NCBI GenBank assembly: GCA_019456195.1
Contig: VRUK01000017.1
Coordinates: 1 to 64,000, forward strand
Source: Planctomycetota bacterium
GTDB taxonomy: Bacteria > Planctomycetota > Phycisphaerae > Sedimentisphaerales > Anaerobacaceae
Length of the DNA: 64,000 bases
Direction: 5' to 3'
The notes beneath the pieces are model-generated. The model saw nothing but the letters and a program-made list of their open reading frames with translations, had not been told where the DNA came from and ran no database searches. Shown in pieces: positions 1 through 7,367 of the stretch. How positions within the stretch are numbered: position 1 is the stretch's first letter; each line of letters opens with the position of its first letter. Both the position numbers and the translations under genes were made by a program.

Positions 1-80
1 AATTCAAAGCCAATAAAGCCAAAAACAAACCCAATTCAAACCCAATTTAACCCAAAACAAACCCAATCAAAGCCAATTTC
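1..80. repeat. AAACCC/AAAGCC micro-repeat array, left copy
   Basis: A run of about eight imperfect 9-12 base units, each ending in AAACCC, AAAGCC or TAACCC and joined by AAT, AATT or AAAA. The array may continue upstream of the window. The same unit family recurs at 23301-23391 with the same phrase order. No gene is supported in it. It sits directly upstream of the trpB2 promoter. Confidence 0.75.
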
Positions 81-187
81 TAAACAACTCCGAACCCCCG
101 AGTTGCCCGCCGAGAAAATGCCGGATATTAGAGACATTTTGTGCGATAAGTATTTCCCGATTTTGGGAAAAACCTACCTGATTTTAT

Positions 188-216
188 TTGACGTATATCA
201 CATATCGGGATATATT
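188..216 (+). promoter_or_regulatory. Sigma-70 type promoter for trpB2
   Basis: TTGACG (188-193), a 17-base spacer and TATATT (211-216) lie about 50 bases before the trpB2 ATG. The TTG that could extend the reading frame upstream is the -35 box itself, which supports starting the gene at 269. Confidence 0.6.
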
Positions 217-268
217 TTCACTTTTCTTAGTTTTTCGTATTAATACACTTGTTTTTGGAGGTAAATCA

Positions 269-1658
269 ATGGAGCAGAAAATCCAACTTAAGGAAAGTGA
301 TATTCCGAAGCAATGGTATAATCTTGCGGCGGATTTGCCGACCCCGATGCTGCCACCTCTCGGTCCTGACGGCAATCCCGTTTCGCCCGATATGCTTGCC
401 CCGGTATTTCCGATGAATCTGATAGAGCAGGAGGTCAGCACCGAGCGGTGGATAGACATCCCCGAGGAAATTCTCAATATTCTTTACCGGGGGCGTCCGG
501 CGCCTTTGAAGAGGGCCGTATATCTCGAGAAGTATTTGGATACCCCGGCGCGTATTTATTACAAAGACGAGAGCTATAGCCCCCCCCGGCAGTCATAAGC
601 CAAATACTTCTGTCGCGCAGGCATGGTACAACAAGCAATTCGGCATCAAGAAATTAACGACCGAAACCGGGGCCGGCCAATGGGGTAGCGCCCTCGCTTT
701 TGCCTGTCAATTAATCGGCCTCGAATGCAAGGTCTATATGGTACGAATAAGTTTCGACCAGAAACCCTTCCGGAAGATTATGATGCAGGTTTGGGGTGCC
801 AATTGCGTTGCCAGCCCGAGTAATGAGACCAATGCCGGAAGGAAGATACTAAAAGAGATGCCCGATACGCCCGGCAGCCTGGGTATAGCTATCAGTGAGG
901 CGATTGAAGAGGCCGTAACCGATCCGTCCGGCAAGACACGTTATTCTCTGGGCAGTGTGCTCAATCATGTCCTGCTGCATCAGACGATAATCGGTCTCGA
1001 AGCGAAGAAGCAGTTGGAGATGGCCGGAGAGAAAAACCCGGATATAGTTATCGGTTGTGCCGGCGGCGGCAGTAATTTCGCGGGCCTGTCTTTCCCGTTT
1101 GTCACTGATAAGATAAACGGCGCCGACATTAAAATAATTCCGGTTGAGCCGACAGCCTGTCCTACTATGACGCGTGCGCCTTTTGCTTACGATTTTGGAG
1201 ACACCGCCTGCACCACACCGCTTTTAGCGATGTACACACTCGGGCACGCTTTTGTCCCGCCTCCGATTCACGCAGGAGGGCTGCGGTATCACGGGATGGC
1301 ACCGCTGGTTTGCCAGGCAATCGTAGAAGGTCTTTTGGAGCCGAGGGCATATCATCAACTGGACTCTTATCAGGCCGCTATGACATGGTCAAAAACAGAG
1401 GGCACAATCCCAGCGCCGGAAACAAGCCAGGCACTTGCCGCTGTGATTGATGAAGCTAAGAAAGCAAAGGAAGAAGGCAAAGAAAAGTCGATATTGTTCT
1501 GTTACAGTGGCCATGGATTGATGGACCTTGTCGGATACGATGCATATCTGTCCAACAAGCTTACGGATTACGAGCTGCCCGCCGAAGAATTGCAGAAGTA
1601 CACCAAAGATCTTGAAAATCTGCCCAAGGCCGAAAAGAGGAAAAGCGGAAAATGGTAA
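269..1658 (+). CDS. trpB: TrpB2-type tryptophan synthase beta chain, interrupted by a frameshift
   Basis: PLP enzyme joining indole and serine to make tryptophan; this is the TrpB2 class, longer than TrpB1 and with an N-terminal extension. The start ATG at 269 has GGAGG just upstream. The N-terminal part (to about 580) carries the TrpB2 signatures [15 protein letters not shown] and ARIYYKDES. An 8-C tract at 580-587 then shifts the frame. Removing one C restores [11 protein letters not shown], where K is the PLP lysine (about residue 110), followed by [17 protein letters not shown]. The rest runs unbroken to 1658 with [11 protein letters not shown] and [10 protein letters not shown]. Restored length is about 463 residues, normal for TrpB2. 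No trpA or other trp gene is nearby. Either a homopolymer sequencing error or a recent inactivation. Confidence 0.88.
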
Positions 1659-1736
1659 GTCTTTTATGGGGTTTATGTATATAAGGTTATTGCAGAATTT
1701 TAATAAGTAATAATGATTTTTTTGAAGGAGATTGTT

Positions 1737-2567
1737 ATGAAGCAGAAAGTATTATTTGCAGCCATTGTTTTATTGGCGACAACTGCTCTCGTGCAGGCAC
1801 AGGGCGAACTGCATGGATCGCTCGATGTTACTTATCAGAGTAAGTATATGTGGCGCGGTATCGATGTTTACGGGGACAAGAGCGCAATTCAACCGACGGT
1901 TATGCTGGATTTGTACGGCACCGGCTTTGGTGTCAGCCTGCAAGGTCACAGGGCCAATGCAAGTGGATTCGAAACCACCGAACGATGGGACACCACATTG
2001 TTCTATAAAAACGCCCTTTTCATGGACGAATCTTATGCCTTGCAGTATTTGATTGGATGGAGGTATTTTTACTTCCCGGATGCACCTCTGGATGGTATGG
2101 CTGCCGGTGCCTCAGGGGATATCGATTTGCAGGAGATACACGCAGTTGCGTCCTTCCCGAAGATTTTACTTGTCGAAGGTTTAGTCCCGACTTATGTTCT
2201 TGTCAAACTGTGGCCTGCTGAAAGCGGTTCATTTGTCGGCAGCGCGGGACCGGCTGGAACTGCTTCAGGCTTTGCCCATATCTTTATGCTCGATTACGGC
2301 TTACCGATAGAGGATTTGTTGCCGGATATGCCTGAGCAGGTCTTAAAGCTTCACGGGGAAGTCGTTTTCAACGATGGCGTTGATCCCAGGGGTTTAGGTG
2401 TGGACCATGACTGGTCAAATGCGGTCTTCGGTGTCTCAACTGATTTTAAGCTGGCCGAAGATGTTACTCTTACTCCGGGAGTTTATCACCAGGTAACAAT
2501 GGATACGACTATCAATGATGATAAGGACGAAACCTGGGTTACGCTGGGTCTAAATTATAGTTTTTAG
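1737..2567 (+). CDS. Small outer-membrane beta-barrel protein (TorF/Gcw_chp-like putative porin)
   Basis: 276 residues. The ATG at 1737 follows AAGGAG at good spacing. A Sec signal peptide (about 1-22, ending VQAQG) precedes alternating amphipathic strands rich in Y, W and G. The opening strand SLDVTYQSKYMWRGIDVYG resembles the conserved start of the Gcw_chp family of uncharacterised outer-membrane proteins, and the last residues LGLNYSF end in phenylalanine, as barrel proteins do. A role in outer-membrane passage is family-level inference; no substrate can be named. Confidence 0.65.
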   Translation: MKQKVLFAAIVLLATTALVQAQGELHGSLDVTYQSKYMWRGIDVYGDKSAIQPTVMLDLYGTGFGVSLQGHRANASGFETTERWDTTLFYKNALFMDESYALQYLIGWRYFYFPDAPLDGMAAGASGDIDLQEIHAVASFPKILLVEGLVPTYVLVKLWPAESGSFVGSAGPAGTASGFAHIFMLDYGLPIEDLLPDMPEQVLKLHGEVVFNDGVDPRGLGVDHDWSNAVFGVSTDFKLAEDVTLTPGVYHQVTMDTTINDDKDETWVTLGLNYSF

Positions 2568-2589
2568 GATTGTCGGAATTTTGCACGGA

Positions 2590-2611
2590 TGAAAAAAGGC
2601 CGTTTTTTTTT
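2590..2611. terminator. Weak A-run/T-run hairpin between porin gene and tRNA
   Basis: A run of A, the bases GGCCG and a run of T form a short A-T stem between the end of the porin gene and the converging tRNA gene. It could end transcription in either direction, but the stem has little G-C content. Confidence 0.3.
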
Positions 2612-2640
2612 ATTCTTGACTTGATTTCCGAAAGTTAAAA

Positions 2641-2712
2641 AGCCAACGGACGGATTCGAACCGTCAACCCCTGGTTTACAAAACCAGAGCTCTACCATTG
2701 AGCTACGTTGGC
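2641..2712 (-). tRNA. tRNA-Thr (anticodon TGT)
   Basis: On the minus strand this folds as a full cloverleaf: acceptor stem GCCAACG/CGTTGGC, D-arm around AGCTCAATGGTAGAGCT, anticodon stem CTGGT/ACCAG around the loop TTTGTAA (anticodon TGT, threonine ACA and wobble partners), and T-arm GACGG TTCGAAT CCGTC. The discriminator base is T. CCA is not encoded. A good promoter lies upstream at 2792-2820. Confidence 0.95.
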
Positions 2713-2791
2713 ATAAACGATTGCCGTAAAAATCATATATCGGCCTTAATCAGTTGGTGTATAAACATTTCTTTACTACAATCGCCTTTGA

Positions 2792-2820
2792 ATTATAGCC
2801 GAAAATCCACAGCTCATCAA
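2792..2820 (-). promoter_or_regulatory. Promoter of the tRNA-Thr gene
   Basis: On the minus strand TTGATG (2820-2815), a 17-base spacer and a perfect TATAAT (2797-2792). It would give a leader of about 75 bases before the mature tRNA. The -10 region (TATAATTCAA) and part of the leader are repeated in the degraded copy at 13407-13530. Confidence 0.6.
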
Positions 2821-2988
2821 GACCAAAAAACTCGCGAAGCAAACAAATGCCAAAACGTTTTCATTCCGCCCTGCGCAAAAAACGGCTGAACGTGTCAATC
2901 ATAGAAAAAAATATTGTCATTCCATGTTATATAAATTATTGTATTGGCGACTTAATTAAAGCAGGCATTGATTAGGAGCAAAAATTTC

Positions 2989-4497
2989 ATGCTCACCGGA
3001 ATTGATTACTTCGTAGTTATCGCATATCTGGTAGGGATGCTGCTGCTGGGTTTGTATTTCAGGAAATTTGTCCATTCATCTACGGATTTTTTTCTCGGCG
3101 GCAGGATGCTTCCATTCTGGGCCATTGGCATGTCGATTGTGGTCTCTGATATCGGGGCAATAGATTTTGTCGGCGTTGCCGGTCAGACGTATCAATATGG
3201 GATTTCGGTCGGTAATTTCGACTGGATAGGCTCAGTGCCTGCGATGCTTCTGGCTGCGTTTATCTTTATTCCCTGTTTCTGGAAGAGCAGGATTTATACC
3301 ATCCCAGAATATCTCGGCAGGCGTTACAACGATGGTGTTCGGACTATTGCATCGCTGACATGGATTGTGTTTTTTGCGTTCGATCTGGGAGTTATTTTCT
3401 GGGCAAGTGCGGTACTGCTCAACACACTGATGGGCTGGCCAATATGGGTTTCCATAATTGCCACGGCAACGGTGGTTGGTCTTTATACATTTTGCGGCGG
3501 CCTGACGGCGGTGATTATGACAGACGTTGTGCAGATGATTATAATGTTCGTAGGCGGCGGGGCGGTTGTGTTTTTAGGATTCTTTAAGGTGGGCGGATGG
3601 AGCGGCCTGGTTGAGAAAATATCGGCTATGGGGCCCGCTTATCAGGACCATTTTAATTTGATACTACCGGTCGATACCAAGACGCCTTTTCCATGGACAG
3701 GCATTCTGTTCGGGCTTACATTCGTGATGTCTATGGCCTACATGATCGGCAATCAGGCGATTGTCCAACGTTGTTTTTCGGCAAAGAACGAATGGCACGC
3801 TAAAGCCAGTATGATTTTCGCAGCGTTTTTGAAGATGCTTATCCCCATTCTGGTTCTTTTTCCCGGATTGATTGCAATAGTTCTTCATCCGGAACTGGAA
3901 GATGGAGACAAGGCATTGCCTACATTGATAGGCACTCTGCTTCCGCCGGGACTGGGCGGGCTGATGTTTGCTGCCTTTCTGGCGGGATTAATGTCCAGTA
4001 TCGATTCGGTGCTGAATTCGACGGCGACACTCTGGACAAAGGACATTTATGAAAAATTCATCCGCAAAGATGCGTCTGATAAGCATTATCTGATGGTCGG
4101 ACGAATCGCGACTATCGTGCTTTTAGCTATCGGAGTGATTACATCTCCGGTAAGCACACTCTTTCCGGGGATATATGTCGCGGTACAAACGTTTTTGTCG
4201 TTCTTTCAAGGGCCGATTTTTTCGATTCTGCTGTTAGGTATTTTCTGGCGAGGGACAACCCAGTGGGGAGGTTTAGCCGGTTTGGTTGGTGGAATGACGG
4301 CGTCGGGATTGATGTATTTATTTAAAGAATCTTTGTTTACAATTGAGGACCCGTTTTTATATGTGTCCTGGTGGTCGTTCGTTGTTGGCTTTATTATCGC
4401 AGTAGTTGTAAGTCTTTTCACCCAGAGCCATCCTGTCAGCCGGTTATATGGCCTGGTATATAGTTTGAAGCAGCCGCAGACGGAAGGGATAGCGTAA
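2989..4497 (+). CDS. Sodium:solute symporter (SSS/SGLT family)
   Basis: 502 residues, about 13 hydrophobic segments, first one starting within ten residues of the N-terminus (GIDYFVVIAYLVGMLLLG). The ATG at 2989 has AGGAG ten bases upstream; a TTG at 2968 lies before that site and is unlikely. SSS hallmarks include the early unwound-helix region SIVVSDIGAIDFVG, IPEYLGRRYN and the later GLMSSIDSVLNSTATL, where serines help bind sodium in known members. Imports a small solute, probably a sugar given neighbouring glycan genes, driven by sodium. It heads a three-gene unit with two tiny membrane proteins. Confidence 0.88.
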   Translation: MLTGIDYFVVIAYLVGMLLLGLYFRKFVHSSTDFFLGGRMLPFWAIGMSIVVSDIGAIDFVGVAGQTYQYGISVGNFDWIGSVPAMLLAAFIFIPCFWKSRIYTIPEYLGRRYNDGVRTIASLTWIVFFAFDLGVIFWASAVLLNTLMGWPIWVSIIATATVVGLYTFCGGLTAVIMTDVVQMIIMFVGGGAVVFLGFFKVGGWSGLVEKISAMGPAYQDHFNLILPVDTKTPFPWTGILFGLTFVMSMAYMIGNQAIVQRCFSAKNEWHAKASMIFAAFLKMLIPILVLFPGLIAIVLHPELEDGDKALPTLIGTLLPPGLGGLMFAAFLAGLMSSIDSVLNSTATLWTKDIYEKFIRKDASDKHYLMVGRIATIVLLAIGVITSPVSTLFPGIYVAVQTFLSFFQGPIFSILLLGIFWRGTTQWGGLAGLVGGMTASGLMYLFKESLFTIEDPFLYVSWWSFVVGFIIAVVVSLFTQSHPVSRLYGLVYSLKQPQTEGIA

Positions 4498-4498
4498 A

Positions 4499-4717
4499 AT
4501 GAAAACAATTTTGAATTTTGAGTGGTTGAAGTGGATTAGTGACGATGCCGCTAAAAATATTTTCCTTGTGTTATTCGTCTTGATAGGCATCCTGGTCTGG
4601 CTGCTTCCGAAAGATTACATCTACGAGGGTATTGAAAATCCCCGGTGGTGGCATAATCTCAAGCTGTGGGCCGCCGGAGTGCTGGCGATGATCTTCGCGA
4701 CATACTTAATATTTTGA
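4499..4717 (+). CDS. Small two-TM membrane protein, symporter partner candidate
   Basis: 72 residues, ATG only one base after the symporter stop, so almost certainly co-translated. Two hydrophobic stretches (about 22-38 and 55-72) are separated by a short loop with PKDYIYEGIENPRWWHNLK. No family is recognised. Position and size suggest an accessory subunit or a co-regulated inner-membrane protein; this is inference. Confidence 0.7.
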   Translation: MKTILNFEWLKWISDDAAKNIFLVLFVLIGILVWLLPKDYIYEGIENPRWWHNLKLWAAGVLAMIFATYLIF

Positions 4718-4729
4718 CAGGTTCTTACG

Positions 4730-4951
4730 ATGGATGAGCAAAACGAATTGGCCGACAAAGAAAAGAATGAAAACAGGCTGGGACAGATTAACAGGGCCCT
4801 GGGACTTTTTATATGTTTCTTTAGTGCCGTTGTGCTGGTATCGATATTTCTGACTGAAACGTTTGTCGGCAAAATGACGAACCTGGTGGCCGGGTTGATA
4901 TTTGCCATCATCGGGATAATCATGATTGTTAAATCAAAAGCCAAATCCTGA
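4730..4951 (+). CDS. Small two-TM membrane protein
   Basis: 73 residues. A charged N-terminus (about 1-20, rich in E, K, N) is followed by two hydrophobic segments (about 24-43 and 50-68) and a basic tail KSKAKS. It begins 12 bases after the previous gene and completes the symporter unit. No family recognised. Confidence 0.65.
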   Translation: MDEQNELADKEKNENRLGQINRALGLFICFFSAVVLVSIFLTETFVGKMTNLVAGLIFAIIGIIMIVKSKAKS

Positions 4952-4978
4952 GATTCATATCAGCATACGTTTTACAGA

Positions 4979-5983
4979 TTATAACTTTACAACTTTCCCG
5001 ATGCGGGCCGATTCATAAGCTGCGTCCACAATCCTGAGAACTGTCTGTCCTGGAACCATACCTGAAAGAGGTGAGGTGTGGTTCCGGAGGCATTCGATAA
5101 AATGCTTCATCTGGCGGTTGTAAATTACCTGGTCGCAATGTTCCTTGCGTTCGGGCATTTCAGGGACAATCTTTTCGATTTTCTCACCTTTTTTCTTTTC
5201 CCAGTAGGTCGGGAACAGGCTCGCGTACCCGAGCGTGCCGAAAAGCTGAGTGCCGGCCTCGGGGCCGTCGGTATGCGGATGCCACCAGCCGCTTTCAATT
5301 ATAGAAACCGCCCCCGTATCCCAGGTAATCATCACAATGCCCGTGTCATCCACATCATAATCGCCGAACGATGTGCTGATTTTTGCATATACTTCTTTGG
5401 GCTGAGGGTCGCCTAATATATATCGCACGGTATCGATGGCGTGAACTCCCATATCCGCAAGAGCACCTCCGCCGGCAAGGTCTTTATCGATAAACCAGCC
5501 GGCAGGTCCCCAGTTGACGTGAATGCCATATCCTTTTGTCTTGAAGATTTCGCCCAGCTTTCCCGATTGGACGAGATCACGAATATAATTTACCTCGGCG
5601 TCGAACCGCCACATGTGACCGACCATCAGAATGCGGTTGTTTTTGTGTGCGCATTCAATCATTTCCTCACCCTGCAATGCGGAAACGGCCATCGGCTTTT
5701 CGACAAAGACATCTATGCCGTTTTTCATAAATTCTAAGGCATACGGAGCGTGGTACTTATTCGGTGCAGCGATAACCACGGCCTGAATATCCTCGCGTCC
5801 GAACAGGCCGTCGATTTGGTCGGTGACCTCCTCAATGCCGTATTTGCCTGCGAATTCCTCGGCCGCCCGCCCGTCCAGACTGCACAATACCGGCACCTTA
5901 ACATCGGCTACTTCCGCAAGACCGCGGGCATGGTAATGGGCGATATATCCCGATCCGATTAACGCGACGTTTATTGTATCCAC
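4979..5983 (-). CDS. Gfo/Idh/MocA family NAD(P)-dependent dehydrogenase
   Basis: 334 residues. N-terminal Rossmann fold with ALIGSGYIAHYHARG near residue 7, then the family motif VEKPMAV near residue 95, where lysine is the expected catalytic base, and a C-terminal alpha/beta substrate domain with LADMGVHAIDTVRYILG. GTG start preceded by AAAGGA. These enzymes oxidise or reduce sugars or inositols at a carbon next to the ring oxygen or hydroxyl. Eleven bases after the aminotransferase gene, so the two form an operon; together they could make a keto sugar and aminate it. No export signal, so cytoplasmic. Confidence 0.9.
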   Translation of the reverse strand: MDTINVALIGSGYIAHYHARGLAEVADVKVPVLCSLDGRAAEEFAGKYGIEEVTDQIDGLFGREDIQAVVIAAPNKYHAPYALEFMKNGIDVFVEKPMAVSALQGEEMIECAHKNNRILMVGHMWRFDAEVNYIRDLVQSGKLGEIFKTKGYGIHVNWGPAGWFIDKDLAGGGALADMGVHAIDTVRYILGDPQPKEVYAKISTSFGDYDVDDTGIVMITWDTGAVSIIESGWWHPHTDGPEAGTQLFGTLGYASLFPTYWEKKKGEKIEKIVPEMPERKEHCDQVIYNRQMKHFIECLRNHTSPLSGMVPGQTVLRIVDAAYESARIGKVVKL

Positions 5984-5994
5984 GTGTTTTCCTT

Positions 5995-7272
5995 TTACTG
6001 GTTCAATTCGTCACGGTTTTCATATATCTTTTCGATGGCCTCGACAATCATATCCATATCTTTTTTAGAGCCCATCAGGACATTGAAATGGAAACATGCA
6101 GATTCTTCTTCGTACACTCTTTGGCAAACCGGTAGATCGAACCGGGCGGGATTAATCTGCTCCCAATACTCTTCTGTGATGTTGTGCCGCCAGGGTTTTG
6201 TTAATGGAGCGTACAGGGAACATTGATTCAGCGGCTTATAACATGCCTCAACAGTAAAGCCCAGCTCCTTTGAAAGTGCCTCGCGAAACAGCTCTACCGG
6301 CAAATCCTTAAACTCGTCCCTTTGATATCTGAACGTGAAGTTATAATATGCCTCGGCCGTCTCCCGCTCATCGCGTCGCATTGGTTTTATACCCGGCAGC
6401 CCGGCCAGCATCGAATTTAGATATATTGCGTTTTCATCCCGAAGCAAGTTTTGTTCCGGGAGCCGTTTCAATGCCTCGATTAGCATCACAGCCTGGAACT
6501 CTGTTATACGGTAGTTACCCGACTGTATAAAATTTCCTTCATCACCGTAAAAGCCGTCAGTCCTTTGGTCGTCCTGTTTCTTTTCGGGTCTTCGGCCGCA
6601 ATTACGAAGGGCATCGAGCTTTTCGTAAATTTCCGGGTCACTGGTAGTAAGCGCACCGCCTTCACCGGCTGTCATGAGCTTGGAAAGTTGAAAACTGAAA
6701 CTGCCTGCGTCTCCTATACTGCCAGCCTTTTTGTCTTTCCATTGTCCACCGTGTTTATGGGCACAATCTTCAATCACTCGAAGACCATGTTTTTTTGCGA
6801 TTGTCATAATTGCGTCCATATCGGCGAAGCTGCCGTAAATATGCACGGGGATAATGGCCTTAGTTCTCGGTGTGATGGCTTCTTCGACTCGATTCGGATC
6901 GATACACCAGGTATCTTCGGTGACATCAACAAGAATCGGCAGGGCATTGATATCCAGTATAGAGGCGGCCGTTGCCTGCCAGGTAATCCCGGGAACGATT
7001 ACTTCATCACCCCAGCCGATACCGCATGCCTCTAATGCAAGTTGCAATGTAACGGTCCCGTTGGCGGCGCTGATGGCGTATTCAGAGCCGATAAATTTAG
7101 CGAAGGCCTTATTGAATTGCTGTTCTTTCGGGCCGTTGTATGACCAGTGCCCGCTTTCGAGAACTTCGATTAGCTGTTTTTTCTCTTCATCGCCCCAGAC
7201 GGGCCATGTCGGCCATGGGTTCGATTCGATGTCCCTTAACGGCTTTGCTCCGTTTATTGCCAGCTTGCTCAT
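5995..7272 (-). CDS. DegT/DnrJ/EryC1 family PLP aminotransferase
   Basis: About 425 residues. PLP-lysine motif FSFQLSKLMTAGEGG in the middle of the protein, preceded by the aspartate region RVIEDCAHKHGG, both typical of sugar or cyclitol aminotransferases. The ATG at 7272 is preferred over a TTG six bases upstream because AAAGG lies at suitable distance. It is the first gene of a two-gene operon with the Gfo/Idh dehydrogenase and is divergent from the GH2 gene. The substrate is unknown; a 3-keto or 4-keto sugar or an inosose is the family norm. Confidence 0.88.
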   Translation of the reverse strand: MSKLAINGAKPLRDIESNPWPTWPVWGDEEKKQLIEVLESGHWSYNGPKEQQFNKAFAKFIGSEYAISAANGTVTLQLALEACGIGWGDEVIVPGITWQATAASILDINALPILVDVTEDTWCIDPNRVEEAITPRTKAIIPVHIYGSFADMDAIMTIAKKHGLRVIEDCAHKHGGQWKDKKAGSIGDAGSFSFQLSKLMTAGEGGALTTSDPEIYEKLDALRNCGRRPEKKQDDQRTDGFYGDEGNFIQSGNYRITEFQAVMLIEALKRLPEQNLLRDENAIYLNSMLAGLPGIKPMRRDERETAEAYYNFTFRYQRDEFKDLPVELFREALSKELGFTVEACYKPLNQCSLYAPLTKPWRHNITEEYWEQINPARFDLPVCQRVYEEESACFHFNVLMGSKKDMDMIVEAIEKIYENRDELNQ

Positions 7273-7367
7273 AAACAATACCTTTCAAAACTCATCTCAT
7301 CATTGAAACCTGTGAGGTATTCTATATAATATCCCGATGAAAATGAAATGTTTTTTGGAATCTGGAT

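Noticed and set aside
188..268. Upstream TTG extension of the trpB2 gene
   Set aside because: The TTG at 188 is the -35 box of a good promoter and the extension has no TrpB2 similarity; the ATG at 269 has a ribosome site.
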